From assembly GCF_041321155.1 (NCBI RefSeq), contig NZ_JBGGWB010000001.1, positions 1,809,501-1,873,500 of the forward strand: DNA of 64,000 nt, read 5' to 3'. The notes under the pieces are model-generated. The model saw only the letters and a list, made by a program, of their open reading frames with translations. It did not search any database and was not told the origin of the DNA. This DNA is from Sphingomonas sp. IW22 (GTDB lineage Bacteria > Pseudomonadota > Alphaproteobacteria > Sphingomonadales > Sphingomonadaceae). Each line of letters starts with the position of its first letter. The stretch's first letter is position 1. The position numbers and the translations under genes were made by a program. Shown one piece after another: positions 19,977 through 29,358 of this stretch.

Positions 19977-20825
19977 TCAGTTCGCCGCCACGAAGGTCTG
20001 GCGCTGCTGTCCCAGCCCCTCGATCCCCAGTTCGACGACGTCGCCCGGCTTCAGGAACCACGGTTCGGGCTTCTGCCCCATGCCGACGCCGGGCGGGGTG
20101 CCGGTGGTTATGATGTCACCCGCTTCCAGCTGCATGATGCGCGAGCAATAAGCGACGATGTGCGCCACGCCGAAGATCATCGTCGCGGTGTTACCATCCT
20201 GAACCCGCTTGCCGTTCACCTCCAGCCACATCGACAGCGCCTGCGGATCGGGCACCTCATCGCGCGTCACCAGCCAGGGGCCGACGGGGCCGAAGGTCGG
20301 AAAGCCCTTGCCCTTGTCCCAGGTTGCGCCGCGCTGCAGCTGCCAGTGGCGTTCCGACACGTCGTTCACCACGCAATAGCCCGCGACATGCGCCAGCGCG
20401 TCAGCTTCCCCGATATTATGTGCGGGGGCGCCGATGACGATGCCCAGTTCGACTTCCCAATCGGTCTTTGTCGAATCGCGAGGGATGACGACGTCGTCAT
20501 TCGGCCCCTGAAGGCAACTGACCCATTTGTTGAACACCACCGGCTCTTCGGGGATCGGCAGGTTCGATTCGGCGGCGTGGTCGGCATAGTTCAGGCCGAT
20601 GGCGACGAACTTGCGCGTGCCCGCGACCGGCACGCCGTAACGCGGCTGCCCCCCGACCAGCGGCAGTGATGCGGGATCGATCGCGGCCAATCGCGCCAGC
20701 CCGTCGGGACAGATGGCGGCGGCGTCCAGATCGGCGATGACGCCCGACAGGTCCCGCAGATTGCCGTCGGCATCGACAAGGCAGGGCTTTTCTTGGCCAA
20801 CGGGGCCGGTGCGGCAGAGCTTCAT
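19977..20825 (-). CDS. FAH-family hydrolase, probable 2,4-diketo-3-deoxy-L-fuconate hydrolase
   Basis: 282 aa. Fumarylacetoacetate-hydrolase fold with the metal-binding acidic residues in DWEVELGIVIG, the GLNYADHAAES entry and the GDIITTGTPPGVGMG loop. In the known non-phosphorylated L-fucose and L-rhamnose routes, a member of this family splits the 2,4-diketo acid into pyruvate and L-lactate, and here it is the last gene after the matching dehydrogenase and lactate dehydrogenase. The substrate call rests on context. The gene starts four bases after the lactate-dehydrogenase stop. Confidence 0.85.
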   Translation of the reverse strand: MKLCRTGPVGQEKPCLVDADGNLRDLSGVIADLDAAAICPDGLARLAAIDPASLPLVGGQPRYGVPVAGTRKFVAIGLNYADHAAESNLPIPEEPVVFNKWVSCLQGPNDDVVIPRDSTKTDWEVELGIVIGAPAHNIGEADALAHVAGYCVVNDVSERHWQLQRGATWDKGKGFPTFGPVGPWLVTRDEVPDPQALSMWLEVNGKRVQDGNTATMIFGVAHIVAYCSRIMQLEAGDIITTGTPPGVGMGQKPEPWFLKPGDVVELGIEGLGQQRQTFVAAN

Positions 20826-20829
20826 TCGT

Positions 20830-21984
20830 TCACCTCTTGTCGGGAAAATCGGTCAGGATGCTGCGGTCGATCGCGTCGACACGTGATACGCCGGTCAGGG
20901 TCATGGCGACACGCATTTCGCGGTCGATCAGGTCGATCAGGCGCGCAACCCCGGCTTCACCGGCGGCGGCCAGGGCATAGAGCCAGGCGCGGCCCAGCAG
21001 CACGCCGTCCGCACCCAGCGCCAGCATCCGCACCACATCCAGCCCCGACCGCACGCCGCCATCGGCCAGCACGGTCATGCGGTCGCCCACCGCATCGGCG
21101 ATGCCGGGCAGGGCGCTGGCGGTCGATCGCACGCCGTCCAACTGGCGCCCGCCATGATTGGACACGACGATGCCGTCGGCGCCCAGCGCGGCGGCCTCAC
21201 GCGCGTCATCGGGGTCGAGCAGGCCCTTGATGATTAGCGGGCCGTCCCACAATTCGCGAATCCAGCCCAGGTCGCGCCACTGGATCGACGGATCGAAATT
21301 GGCCGCCATCCACCCGATATAGTCGTTCAGTCCGCTGGCATTGCCCAGCACCGGTTCCAGATTGCCCAGCCGGTGCGGCCGCCCGTTCAGGCCCACGTCC
21401 CATGCCCAGCCCGGTTTGCCCATCGCCTGTAGCACCCGTCGCCACGGGCCGTTTCGCCCCGACATGCCCGAATGCATGTCGCGATAACGGATGCCGGGTG
21501 TGGGCATGTCGACGGTGAACACCAGCGCCTCTGCTCCGCCCGCCCGCGCGGTTTCGATCAGGTCGCGCATGAACGGACGGTCGCGGATGACGTAAAGCTG
21601 GAACCACAATGGGCCGTCGGCGGCAATGCCGCGCACTTCGTTCAGCGAACAGATCGAGACGGTGGACAGGGCAAAGGGCAGGCCGCGTGCATGGGCCGCG
21701 CGTGCCGCCTGTTGCTCCCCCCGCCGCCGGAACATGCCGCCGATGCCGATCGGACCCAACGCGATGGGCAGCGGCTGGTGCCGCCCGAACAGCGTGGTCG
21801 ACAGATCGAGATCGGCCACGTCGCGCAGCACCCGCTGGCGCAGGCGCACGGCGCCCAGGTCCGCGCTGTTGGCGGCAAGCGTCACCTCATCAAACGCGCC
21901 CCCTTCGGCATAGTCGAACAGGAAGCGGGGCAGCCGCCGCTTTGCGGCCCGCCGGAAATCGGATGCGGAAACCAGATGTTCCAT
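20830..21984 (-). CDS. lldD: FMN-dependent alpha-hydroxy-acid dehydrogenase (L-lactate dehydrogenase-like)
   Basis: 384-aa TIM-barrel flavoprotein oxidising an L-2-hydroxy acid to the 2-keto acid and passing electrons to the respiratory chain. The family active site [10 protein letters not shown] is intact (catalytic His and substrate-binding Arg), as are LPIALGPIG and [14 protein letters not shown] and the FMN phosphate-binding [10 protein letters not shown]. The frame extends seven codons to a GTG at 22005, but the ATG at 21984 follows the upstream stop by five bases. In this operon it would consume L-lactate released by the FAH hydrolase; glycolate from D-arabinose is an alternative. Confidence 0.9.
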   Translation of the reverse strand: MEHLVSASDFRRAAKRRLPRFLFDYAEGGAFDEVTLAANSADLGAVRLRQRVLRDVADLDLSTTLFGRHQPLPIALGPIGIGGMFRRRGEQQAARAAHARGLPFALSTVSICSLNEVRGIAADGPLWFQLYVIRDRPFMRDLIETARAGGAEALVFTVDMPTPGIRYRDMHSGMSGRNGPWRRVLQAMGKPGWAWDVGLNGRPHRLGNLEPVLGNASGLNDYIGWMAANFDPSIQWRDLGWIRELWDGPLIIKGLLDPDDAREAAALGADGIVVSNHGGRQLDGVRSTASALPGIADAVGDRMTVLADGGVRSGLDVVRMLALGADGVLLGRAWLYALAAAGEAGVARLIDLIDREMRVAMTLTGVSRVDAIDRSILTDFPDKR

Positions 21985-21989
21985 TGCGT

Positions 21990-22721
21990 TCAGGCTGCCG
22001 TCCACCCGCCGTCGATCGCATGGAGGACGCCCGTCGTATAGGCGCTTTCGTCGCTAGCCAGGTACAGGGCGAGGGCGGCGACTTCGTCGGCGGTGCCGAT
22101 CCGGCCCATGGGCTGGCGCGCGACGAATGCGGCGCGCGCGGCATCGGCATCACCGGTCGCCGCCAGCCGTTCGTCCAGCGACGGCGACTGGACGGTGCCG
22201 GGGCAGATGGCGTTGCAGCGGATGCCGCGCGCTACGAAATCGACCGCGATGGAGCGGGTCAGGCCCGCCACCGCGCCCTTTGACGCGCAATAGGCATAAC
22301 GGTTGGGCACGCCGATCATCGCGCCCGCGACCGATGCGATGTTGACGATCGACCCGCGCCCCCGGTCCAGCATGCCCGGCAACAGCGCGCGGATCATGCG
22401 GGTGGTGGCGCGGACATTCAGGTCGAACGACAGGTCGAACCCCTCATCCTCGAACGACAGTGCATCGCCCGCATCGACATAACCCGCGCAGTTGACGAGG
22501 ATGTCGATCGGCCCGACCCCGGCGCCGAAATCGCGGATCGCGCCGCCATCCAGCAGGTCGATGACCGTTGGCGTTGCCCCCGCGATCGTGGCCAGCGCAT
22601 CGCTCTGACGGTCCAGGACATGAACCGTGGCCCCCTCACGCAGAAACGCCAGCGCGGTGGCGCGGCCGATACCCTGTGCCGCGCCGGTGACGACGGCGAT
22701 CTTGCCCTGCAAACGGGACAT
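21990..22721 (-). CDS. SDR, probable 2-keto-3-deoxy-L-fuconate dehydrogenase
   Basis: 243-aa classical [17 protein letters not shown] cofactor motif, [10 protein letters not shown], catalytic Ser in NIASVAG and [10 protein letters not shown]. Length and position fit the 2-keto-3-deoxy-L-fuconate 4-dehydrogenase of Xanthomonas-type fucose operons, which makes the 2,4-diketo acid used by the FAH enzyme two genes downstream. Homology and a GGAG site identify the ATG at 22721 rather than an upstream extension. Cofactor is probably NAD+. Confidence 0.88.
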   Translation of the reverse strand: MSRLQGKIAVVTGAAQGIGRATALAFLREGATVHVLDRQSDALATIAGATPTVIDLLDGGAIRDFGAGVGPIDILVNCAGYVDAGDALSFEDEGFDLSFDLNVRATTRMIRALLPGMLDRGRGSIVNIASVAGAMIGVPNRYAYCASKGAVAGLTRSIAVDFVARGIRCNAICPGTVQSPSLDERLAATGDADAARAAFVARQPMGRIGTADEVAALALYLASDESAYTTGVLHAIDGGWTAA

Positions 22722-22732
22722 GCTTTGCTCCT

Positions 22733-23083
22733 TCACGGATGTTCGCTTTGGCGAAAGACCGGCGGCGCTTCGGGCCAGCCCGTGCCATCGGAAAACGGCG
22801 CGCGCTGAAGCACGCCCATACGTTTGTGCCATTCGGAAATGGCCGGATCGCTGACGCTTTCGGCATCGAGCGCGTCTGGATCATATGCGTCGGTGACGTA
22901 CATCAGCATGACCAGCCGGTTGCCCGCGCGGTAAATCTCCATGTCGGCGATGCCGTGGCGGCGCTGGGCGTCCAGCACGGGTTGCGGCGTGTTGCCGCGG
23001 GCATGGGCCGCGTCATATTCGGCCCAGACCGCCGGATCGTCGGCCAGGTCCATCACCCGGACGACCATTCGTGTTCCCGTCAT
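22733..23083 (-). CDS. L-rhamnose/L-fucose mutarotase family protein
   Basis: 116-aa dimeric alpha/beta-barrel protein of the YiiL family that interconverts sugar anomers so that the dehydrogenase always has its substrate. Diagnostic residues are the AVWAEYDAAHA helix, the catalytic His in RRHGIADMEIYRAGNRL, LVMLMYV, and the C-terminal WHKRMGVLQ. The start overlaps the glycosidase stop in an ATGA, so the two are translationally coupled. L-fucose or L-rhamnose cannot be told apart here; the operon favours fucose. Confidence 0.9.
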   Translation of the reverse strand: MTGTRMVVRVMDLADDPAVWAEYDAAHARGNTPQPVLDAQRRHGIADMEIYRAGNRLVMLMYVTDAYDPDALDAESVSDPAISEWHKRMGVLQRAPFSDGTGWPEAPPVFRQSEHP

Positions 23084-25176
23084 TTCGGCGACTTTTCAGG
23101 CTGGATGCCGCTGCGTTCGATCACGCTTCGGGCGGCTTCGGGCCATGCATCGCCCTTGACCGCGACATTATCCTCGACCCGGTTGTTCAGATAATCGGTC
23201 CAGCTGCCCTGCAATCGGCCTGAATTATACCAGTTGCCGACGGCCAGATTGTCCATCGCCGTCCGCTTCGGTGCCAGATGATCCTGCGAATTCAGGTTCA
23301 GCCACACGCCGCCGACATCGTCGATCACGTTGTTGCGCACCGTCACATATCGCGAACCTTCGTCCAGATAGATGGCGATACCGCCCGAACCCTTGACGTC
23401 GGACACGTAATTGTCGGCGATCAGCGCGCCGGGGTCGGCGGACAGGTGATAGATGGCACCACCGTCGGGGAACCACTGCTTCACCCTGGACACGCGATTG
23501 CCGACGATCACCGTGTCCCGCAACGTGGTCGGGGTGTCGTGGACGCGGTTTTCTGCGACGTCGTAATAGCCGCGCTGCTGTCGCCAATATTCGGCGCTGC
23601 CGCCCGGATCGTTCGCGCCCCAGCCCCAGCCCACATCGATCCCGTCATACGGCGTGTCCGACACGTCGTTGTTCAGGATCAGTGTCCCCGAAGCATAGGT
23701 GACGAGAATCGCGGACTGTTCCTTGTAATCGTGCGAGATGCCGGAAATGCGGTTGTTGCGGATCAGGATGTCGCGCAGGCCCATTTCGGGGCGGCTGGGG
23801 TGGTGGGCGTCGGGCTGGACCCCGCCGACCATGATCGCACCGCCCGCCAGATCGGCGAACTCGTTTCGCGTCACCTCGATCGCGGATGTGCCAAGGCCGA
23901 TGCCGCTTTCGTTCGCCTCTGCATTGTTGCCGATGCCCAGCGCCACCTGACCCAGCTGGCCGAAGCGGTTGTCGTCGAAAACGACGCGCGTGGCGGCGGC
24001 GATCTGAATGGCGGCGGGCTGCTGGTTCCAGCGGTTTCGCATCACCTCGAACGCGCGGCAGCCCCAGCTGCAATCGCGGATGGGATCGGCGGGATAGTCG
24101 AGAAGATCGCCCGACAGATAGGCACCACTCTGCTGGCTGGCATAGCCCTCAGGCCCCGATGGTTGCAGCCAGCTGGTGTGGCGAAAGGACAGGCCGCGGA
24201 AATGCAGATCGCGAACGGGCCGCTCATAACTGCCCGCGATGGAGATCAGCCGTTCCAGACGGGGCAGCACGACTTGCGCGCGGGACATGTCCTCCCCCTC
24301 GCGCGGTTTGTAATAAAGGGTGCCCGCCTTGGGATCGGCATACCACTGGCCCGCGTCCCGCAAAAAGGCGAGGGAGTTGACCAGGAACATCCGCGCGACT
24401 TCGGCGGAAACCGGGCGCGCAAAGGTGTCGTATCCGACCAGGTTGTTGCGCCACCCCGGCTGCTGCATGATGATGCGGTCGCGCTCGATCCGGTCGACCA
24501 TGGCGTGGCGGTGGGTGAACCAGCTCATCCCCTCGACCTCGATCCGGTTCTGTTCGGGCAGGTCGGCCAGCACACGCCAGCGATCGTCCTTGATCGCCAG
24601 GCCCCAGGGGTGGAACTCGACGGCATCGCGCGGGATTTCGACGCTCGCCCGCCGTGCAAGCCGGCCGTTGACACTCAACTGGCGCGGATCGGTCCCCTGC
24701 GGGACGTTTGCCGACCAGATGCCGCGCGCCCGATCGGCCAGCTTCCAGCCGGTAACCGCGATACCGCCGGACAGCACGGGATAGGCGCCCTCGGCCCCCT
24801 CCCACCGCACGGTGAAGCCGTCCTGACCGCCATCGTCCGCCGTGAAGCGCAGCGGCGCGTTCAGGCGATAGGTGCCGCCCGCGACCTTGACCGTCACATC
24901 ATGGTCGCGGTTCAGCCGCCGCACGGCCGCCTGCGCGCGTTCGAACGTGGCAAAGGGGCGGGCCGCCGATCCGTCGCCGCTGTCGGACCCATCGGGCGAC
25001 AGGTGCAGCACGACCGGAACCGGGGCGGGACGATTGGGGATCACCACGCGGTGACGCTCCGGTCCCGAATGGGGCGGCGCGGTGGGAATATTCGGGAACG
25101 GCCCAAGCTGCGCGGCGCCGGGGGCCGCGGGCAACAGCATCAGCACCGGCAGCATCGCCGGCTTCGGATCAAGCAT
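23080..25176 (-). CDS. GH141-like parallel beta-helix glycosidase (putative alpha-L-fucosidase)
   Basis: About 698 aa, exported (hydrophobic leader MLPVLMLLPAAPGAAQ). After a Pro-rich linker comes HLSPDGSDSGDGSAARPFATFERA, the KVAGGTYRL and GGQDGFTVRWEG segments and the VLSGGIAVTGW strand, followed by many right-handed beta-helix coils (NNRISGI, GNRVSRV, ADNYVSDV, VRNNVIDDV). This order is what I know from GH141, whose characterised members include alpha-L-fucosidases of rhamnogalacturonan-II breakdown. Being in a fucose-type operon supports the call. The ATG at 25176 overlaps the lactonase stop by eight bases. An ATG three bases upstream is equally open. Confidence 0.8.
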   Translation of the reverse strand: MLDPKPAMLPVLMLLPAAPGAAQLGPFPNIPTAPPHSGPERHRVVIPNRPAPVPVVLHLSPDGSDSGDGSAARPFATFERAQAAVRRLNRDHDVTVKVAGGTYRLNAPLRFTADDGGQDGFTVRWEGAEGAYPVLSGGIAVTGWKLADRARGIWSANVPQGTDPRQLSVNGRLARRASVEIPRDAVEFHPWGLAIKDDRWRVLADLPEQNRIEVEGMSWFTHRHAMVDRIERDRIIMQQPGWRNNLVGYDTFARPVSAEVARMFLVNSLAFLRDAGQWYADPKAGTLYYKPREGEDMSRAQVVLPRLERLISIAGSYERPVRDLHFRGLSFRHTSWLQPSGPEGYASQQSGAYLSGDLLDYPADPIRDCSWGCRAFEVMRNRWNQQPAAIQIAAATRVVFDDNRFGQLGQVALGIGNNAEANESGIGLGTSAIEVTRNEFADLAGGAIMVGGVQPDAHHPSRPEMGLRDILIRNNRISGISHDYKEQSAILVTYASGTLILNNDVSDTPYDGIDVGWGWGANDPGGSAEYWRQQRGYYDVAENRVHDTPTTLRDTVIVGNRVSRVKQWFPDGGAIYHLSADPGALIADNYVSDVKGSGGIAIYLDEGSRYVTVRNNVIDDVGGVWLNLNSQDHLAPKRTAMDNLAVGNWYNSGRLQGSWTDYLNNRVEDNVAVKGDAWPEAARSVIERSGIQPEKSPK

Positions 25177-26008
25177 CATCCTCTCCCAAGGCGTAGAATT
25201 GGGTCGCGGCCCCGGCAAACAGCCGGGCCTGTCGTTCACCACTCAGCCCCGTCAGTTGCAGGGCATCTTCATACCAGTCGCAATAGCTGTCGCCCGACAG
25301 GCACAGCACCGGCCAGTCGCTGCCCCACATCAACCGGTCCCCGAAACAGGCGAGCAGATGATCGACATAGGGGCGAAGCGCTTCTGCCGGTTGTCCCGTC
25401 GCCTGTTCGGTCCGCAGGCCCGACAGCTTGCACCACAAGCCCATGTCGGCAAGCGCCGCGATATCGGTGCGCCATGGGTCCAGCTCCCGTTGCGCGGCAT
25501 ACGGCTTGGCCGCGTGGTCGATCACGATGGGCAACGCGGGCCAGCGTTCGGCAAAGCGCGCCAGCATCGGCAGATGGCGTGGCTGGATCAGCGCGTCCAG
25601 CCTTAGCCCGTGGTCGACCATCGCCTGAATCGCAGGCGTCAGTTCGCCGCGCAGCAGCCAGTCGGTATCCTCGATCGACTGGAGCATGGGCCGCAGGCTG
25701 CGCAGCTTGGGTGCGGCGGCAAGCCGCGCGATACGGGCAGGGGCGTCGGGCGATGCCAGATCGACCCAGCCAACCACCGCCGCGATCTCGGGCGTGGCGG
25801 CGGCCAGCGCCAGCATCCAGTCGGTGTCGGTATCGGTCGGCTGCGATTGCACCAGCACCGACGACGCCAGCGGCACGCGCCCCGCCGCCGCGGCACGAAG
25901 ATCGGACGGGCCGAAGTCGCGGTGGATCGCCGCTTCTGCCGGGGTGGGCCATTCGTGGCCGGGCGTCGCCAGCGACCAGAAATGCTGATGCGCGTCGATC
26001 ACCCGCAT
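25169..26008 (-). CDS. Amidohydrolase, probable L-fuconolactonase
   Basis: 279-aa amidohydrolase_2 family TIM-barrel hydrolase. It shows the metal site VIDAHQHFWSL, VLVQSQPT, the strand with VIDHAAKP, and the terminal MWGSDWPV Asp. This is the COG3618-type lactonase found in L-fucose, L-rhamnose and galacturonate operons, opening L-fucono-1,5-lactone to L-fuconate. The ATG at 26008 lies four bases after the regulator stop; an upstream extension lacks homology. Confidence 0.88.
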   Translation of the reverse strand: MRVIDAHQHFWSLATPGHEWPTPAEAAIHRDFGPSDLRAAAAGRVPLASSVLVQSQPTDTDTDWMLALAAATPEIAAVVGWVDLASPDAPARIARLAAAPKLRSLRPMLQSIEDTDWLLRGELTPAIQAMVDHGLRLDALIQPRHLPMLARFAERWPALPIVIDHAAKPYAAQRELDPWRTDIAALADMGLWCKLSGLRTEQATGQPAEALRPYVDHLLACFGDRLMWGSDWPVLCLSGDSYCDWYEDALQLTGLSGERQARLFAGAATQFYALGEDDA

Positions 26009-26012
26009 GGCA

Positions 26013-26723
26013 TCACGCCATGCCGAGCAGCCTTTGCAGCGCCTGCTGGAAATGCACAGCCAATGCGGCCTCTGCTCCGTCCGCATCGCGACGCGCGCAA
26101 GCGGCCAGCACGTCCAGATGCTCCCGCAGCGTCCTGAGCGCCAAGGGGGCGGTGATCAGCCGGTCCAGCCGCACCAGCGTGACGTAATTTTTCAGCCGCC
26201 GTGCCGTCGTTTCGATCAACGGATTGCGCAGCGCCCCCAGCAGCGCGCCGTGAAAGCGGTTCTCCAGCTCGTTCAGGGCCAGATTCTGTTCCGCACTTAG
26301 CCCATCCGCCTCGATCCCGGCGATCAGTGCACGATGCGCCTCCATCATCGCCTCGATCTCGGCCGCATCCCCCGTTTCCGCAAAAATGCGGGCGCCGGCG
26401 CGCTCGATCAATGAGCGGAACTGATAGGTCGCGCGCGACAGCTCCAGATCGGCCTTTACAAAGCGGATGCAGGAGCGCGCGTGGATCGTGACCAGCCCCT
26501 CGGCCTCCAGCCGCAACAGCGCGTCGCGCAACGGTTGCGCGGTCAGGCCCAGCTTGCCCATCAAATCGGCCTGCGACAGTTCCGCCCCGGCCGGGATGGT
26601 GCGGTCGAACAAGCCCTTGAGGATGGCTTGATAGGCGCGGTCGGCCAGCGGCAAATTGCCGACCGGGTCCGCGCCGCGCGTGGACGCGGTTTGAGCGCGA
26701 GTTCGGGTGCGTGGCATCACCAT
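26013..26723 (-). CDS. GntR family transcriptional regulator (FCD/FadR subfamily)
   Basis: 236 aa. Residues about 25-90 form the winged helix-turn-helix (LADRAYQAILKGLFDRTIPAG, LMGKLGLTAQPLRDALLRLEAEGLV) and 95-230 the all-helical FCD ligand domain with its metal-binding Asp/His residues. It is encoded inside the catabolic run, so it probably represses the operon and itself until a sugar acid binds. A candidate operator, ATGG-N8-CCAT at 26766-26781, lies just upstream of its start. Confidence 0.9.
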   Translation of the reverse strand: MVMPRTRTRAQTASTRGADPVGNLPLADRAYQAILKGLFDRTIPAGAELSQADLMGKLGLTAQPLRDALLRLEAEGLVTIHARSCIRFVKADLELSRATYQFRSLIERAGARIFAETGDAAEIEAMMEAHRALIAGIEADGLSAEQNLALNELENRFHGALLGALRNPLIETTARRLKNYVTLVRLDRLITAPLALRTLREHLDVLAACARRDADGAEAALAVHFQQALQRLLGMA

Positions 26724-26765
26724 TGCGATACCGCGATTTTTGGCTTTCGATCAACCGGCGATCCC

Positions 26766-26781
26766 ATGGACATTGTACCAT
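26766..26781. promoter_or_regulatory. Candidate operator upstream of the GntR gene
   Basis: ATGG-N8-CCAT imperfect palindrome in the 57-bp gap between the MFS stop and the GntR start. GntR/FCD proteins commonly bind TGG-N-CCA palindromes, but only the outer four bases match here. Confidence 0.25.
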
Positions 26782-27968
26782 CATCGCACCGACCGGATCG
26801 GCAGGACGAGGAACGCCCCGGCCAGCACGAACCCGCCCGCCACCACGAACAGCGCGGGATAATTATTGCCCGTCATCGTCAGCAACGCGGCTGCAAATAC
26901 CGGGCTCAGGATCTGCGGCACGTTTACGGCGGTGGTCAGGATGCCCAGATCCTTGCCCGTGGCGTCGTCGCCTTCGTCGCGCTTTGGCAGCACCTGCGTC
27001 ATCAGCGCGAGGTCGACCGACATGAACGCGCCGTAACCGATGCCGATCAGCACGGCATAGGCGATCATCCCGCCCAGCGACGGCGCGATCAGCGGCGCCG
27101 CTACCGCCGCCGCCATGATCAGGCCGGCTGCGAACACCAGCGGCTTGCGGCGTTGCAGCCGGTCCGACAGCCAGCCCGACGTCAGGCCCGACACGACCAG
27201 CGCGACAAAGGTGATCGACGACAGCCGGGCAATAGTGGTGTTCGCATCCGACTGGCTGAAGCCGATATGATCCTGAAGGATGTAAAGCAGATAGGTCAGA
27301 ACCGCCTGATATCCCATATAGATGGTGAAACGACCGGCGAACGCCCAGGCGAAATCCGGATGCTCGCGCGGATTGACCCAGAAGCTGCGCGCAAAGCTGC
27401 CCAGGCGGAAGGGGGCGGGGCGGGGGGCCGTAACCCGCGGTTCGGGATTGATCGCGACGAACATCAGGCACGCGACGACAATGGCCGCGCCGATCATGAA
27501 ATAGGCCAACCCGATCCGTGAGGCGAACAATCCGCCAAAGATCGTTCCTGCCGATACGCCCGCCGTCATCGCCGCGCCGACAACGCCCGATGCCACGCCG
27601 CGCTCCGTCGGGACAAAGCGGTCCGCGACGATCGCGGTCAGGGCAGGCTGCATCGAGTTCAGGCTGACGGTCGCGACCAGCCATAACAGCGTCACCGCGA
27701 CCAGCCCCTCGACCAGCGGCACCAACATCAGCGCGCCGCCGCCGATGGTCGCGCCGATCGCGATCCAGGGCGTCCGCCGACCAAAGCGGGTGCGCGTGCG
27801 GTCCGACAGCGCACCCGAAATCGGCGTCGCCAGCGTGCTGAAGACCGACGTGATGGCATAGATGATACCCAGCGTCGCCGTTTTGCCGACCGGATCGATG
27901 TTCTGGATCTGGTTGGGCAACAGCACCCCCAGCACCGATGCATAAAGCGTCAGCAACACGAAGAACAC
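26781..27968 (-). CDS. MFS sugar transporter, 5' end interrupted by an in-frame TGA
   Basis: As now readable, 395 aa from a GTG at 27968, with about 12 membrane segments. The motif-A loop SDRTRTRFGRRTPW after TM2 points to the sugar-type MFS/GPH-like group. The same frame continues upstream through RLLLSLGI to a TGA at 27993-27995, then 18 more codons to a GTG at 28049 that overlaps the dehydratase stop as GTGA. The ancestral gene therefore almost certainly began at 28049. From 27968 the first membrane helix loses its leading RLLLSLGI and the cytoplasmic tail. It may be a pseudogene, a recoded or re-initiated gene, or a sequence error. Confidence 0.8.
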   Translation of the reverse strand: MFFVLLTLYASVLGVLLPNQIQNIDPVGKTATLGIIYAITSVFSTLATPISGALSDRTRTRFGRRTPWIAIGATIGGGALMLVPLVEGLVAVTLLWLVATVSLNSMQPALTAIVADRFVPTERGVASGVVGAAMTAGVSAGTIFGGLFASRIGLAYFMIGAAIVVACLMFVAINPEPRVTAPRPAPFRLGSFARSFWVNPREHPDFAWAFAGRFTIYMGYQAVLTYLLYILQDHIGFSQSDANTTIARLSSITFVALVVSGLTSGWLSDRLQRRKPLVFAAGLIMAAAVAAPLIAPSLGGMIAYAVLIGIGYGAFMSVDLALMTQVLPKRDEGDDATGKDLGILTTAVNVPQILSPVFAAALLTMTGNNYPALFVVAGGFVLAGAFLVLPIRSVR

Positions 27969-28045
27969 GATGCCAAGCGACAGCAGCAGGCGTCACTTGC
28001 GGCCCCCGTCCACGGCACCCACGCCGATCGTCGCCGGGTCGCTGC

Positions 28046-29167
28046 TCACGCGACCGGTACCGCGGGCGGCGCTTCGGCCAGCAATCGCGGCTGGCGGCAA
28101 TGCTCGCGCGCGTGGGCGCTAAGCGTCAGACCGTGGCCCGGCACATGATGTGCGCAAATGGTGCCGTCCGCGATCTCGAAAGGCTGTTCGACCAAATGGT
28201 CGAAATTCTGGAAGCTATATTCCAGCCAACGCACGCCCGGCAGTGCCAGCGCCATGTTCACGCCGATCTCAAGGAAGCTGTTGCCCAGCGTCACCTCGAC
28301 ATTGTGCTCGCCCGCCAGCCACCCGGCGCGCATCACGTCGCTGACCTGACCATGGACGTTCAGCATGTCGCACGCCTTTGCCTCCAGCAATTTGCGCTTG
28401 CCGGACAGGTCCAGATACTCGCCCGAATTGACGCGCGTCAGGCCAAGTGAGCGCAGCATCCTGAGCCCGTCAAAATCGTCGCGCGGGATTGGGTCTTCCA
28501 CCCAATAGATCGAATGACCCGCGCGTTCGAACAGCCTGAGCGCGGCGACGGTTTCCTGTGCAGTCCATGCTTCGTTGGCATCGACCATGACCGGGGCGCT
28601 GCGGCCAACCGTCTTTGCCAGCAGGTCGAGCCGGTGCAGGTCGCGCTCGACATCCGGGTGGCCCACCTTGATCTTGAATCCGCGAAAGCCGCGTTCGGCG
28701 GCGCGGCCGAACAATTCGCTGAACGCATGGTCCGACAGGTGGAAATCCAGGCCGCTGGCATAGACGCCGACCCGATCGCGTTCCGCCCCCAGCATCCGCC
28801 ACAGCGGCAGGCCCGATTGCTTGGCAAACAGATCCCAGACGGCATGCTGGATCGCCTCTTCGAACGGCAGGATCATCCGGCGCGCATTGCCCCCGCGCGG
28901 ACGTGTCACGCGAAGTGCGACCGACGCGGGCGTGCGGCCAAGCAGGCCTGGCCATGCCTCTTCCTCGAAAACGCGGATCAGCTCTTCTTCGTCGGGTATC
29001 GCCGTGAACAGGATCTGGCAAAAACCAAGACCGGTTTCGCCGCGCTCGTCGATCAGCTCGATCGTTGCGATGCCCGCAGCATCGGCCCGGACCTGTGAAT
29101 CGCCGATCACCCGATCGCGTGCGAATTGAAAGCGACTGACCCGAAAGCCCGAAATGGCGCTGACCAT
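28046..29167 (-). CDS. Enolase-superfamily sugar-acid dehydratase (probable L-fuconate or related dehydratase)
   Basis: 373 aa, mandelate racemase/muconate lactonising type. It has the capping N-terminal domain, a FKIKVG Lys pair on strand 2, the metal ligands in VMVDANEAW, YWVEDPIP and VNSGEYLD, and DMLNVHGQVSDV near the end of the barrel. It removes water from an aldonate to give the 2-keto-3-deoxy acid. L-fuconate is expected from the other genes. At 373 aa it is shorter than the roughly 440-aa Xanthomonas fuconate dehydratase, so a related acid such as L-rhamnonate or D-arabinonate is possible. GGGGAGG before the ATG at 29167 fixes the start of this first operon gene. Confidence 0.85.
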   Translation of the reverse strand: MVSAISGFRVSRFQFARDRVIGDSQVRADAAGIATIELIDERGETGLGFCQILFTAIPDEEELIRVFEEEAWPGLLGRTPASVALRVTRPRGGNARRMILPFEEAIQHAVWDLFAKQSGLPLWRMLGAERDRVGVYASGLDFHLSDHAFSELFGRAAERGFRGFKIKVGHPDVERDLHRLDLLAKTVGRSAPVMVDANEAWTAQETVAALRLFERAGHSIYWVEDPIPRDDFDGLRMLRSLGLTRVNSGEYLDLSGKRKLLEAKACDMLNVHGQVSDVMRAGWLAGEHNVEVTLGNSFLEIGVNMALALPGVRWLEYSFQNFDHLVEQPFEIADGTICAHHVPGHGLTLSAHAREHCRQPRLLAEAPPAVPVA

Positions 29168-29186
29168 CCACCCTCCCCAAACTGAA

Positions 29187-29206
29187 ATATCAATTGCCGT
29201 TGATAT
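29187..29206. promoter_or_regulatory. Perfect inverted repeat ATATCAA-N6-TTGATAT upstream of the dehydratase operon
   Basis: 7-bp arms around TTGCCG, 20 to 39 bases before the dehydratase start. Reading on the minus strand, a TTGTCG (29225-29230) and a CATATC (29202-29207) separated by 17 bases form a weak candidate promoter whose -10 lies inside one arm, the expected place for a repressor. A second possible -10, TATAAT, lies at 29272-29277 on the minus strand. Confidence 0.5.
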
Positions 29207-29339
29207 GCTCGTACAGCCGGTGGGCGACAACCTGGCTCGCACTATCCCCATTCCGACGAATTTGCCAAAGCATTATAGCGTCCGCAGAGTCGTTTCTGCA
29301 GATCAAAAGGTCGTTAATGCAAACGGCTACGGCAAACCA

Positions 29340-29349
29340 TGATATATCA
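29340..29349. promoter_or_regulatory. Palindrome TGATATATCA
   Basis: Perfect 10-bp palindrome sharing the TGATAT half-site seen at 29200 and 32203. It abuts the receptor remnant and lies about 170 bases upstream of the dehydratase start; it may be an auxiliary operator. Confidence 0.3.
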
Positions 29350-29358
29350 GTCGCACAG

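Noticed and set aside
23278..26187. Long plus-strand frame opposite the GH141-like and lactonase genes
   Set aside because: No domain or signal; mirrors the codon pattern of the real minus-strand genes, whose motifs are intact.
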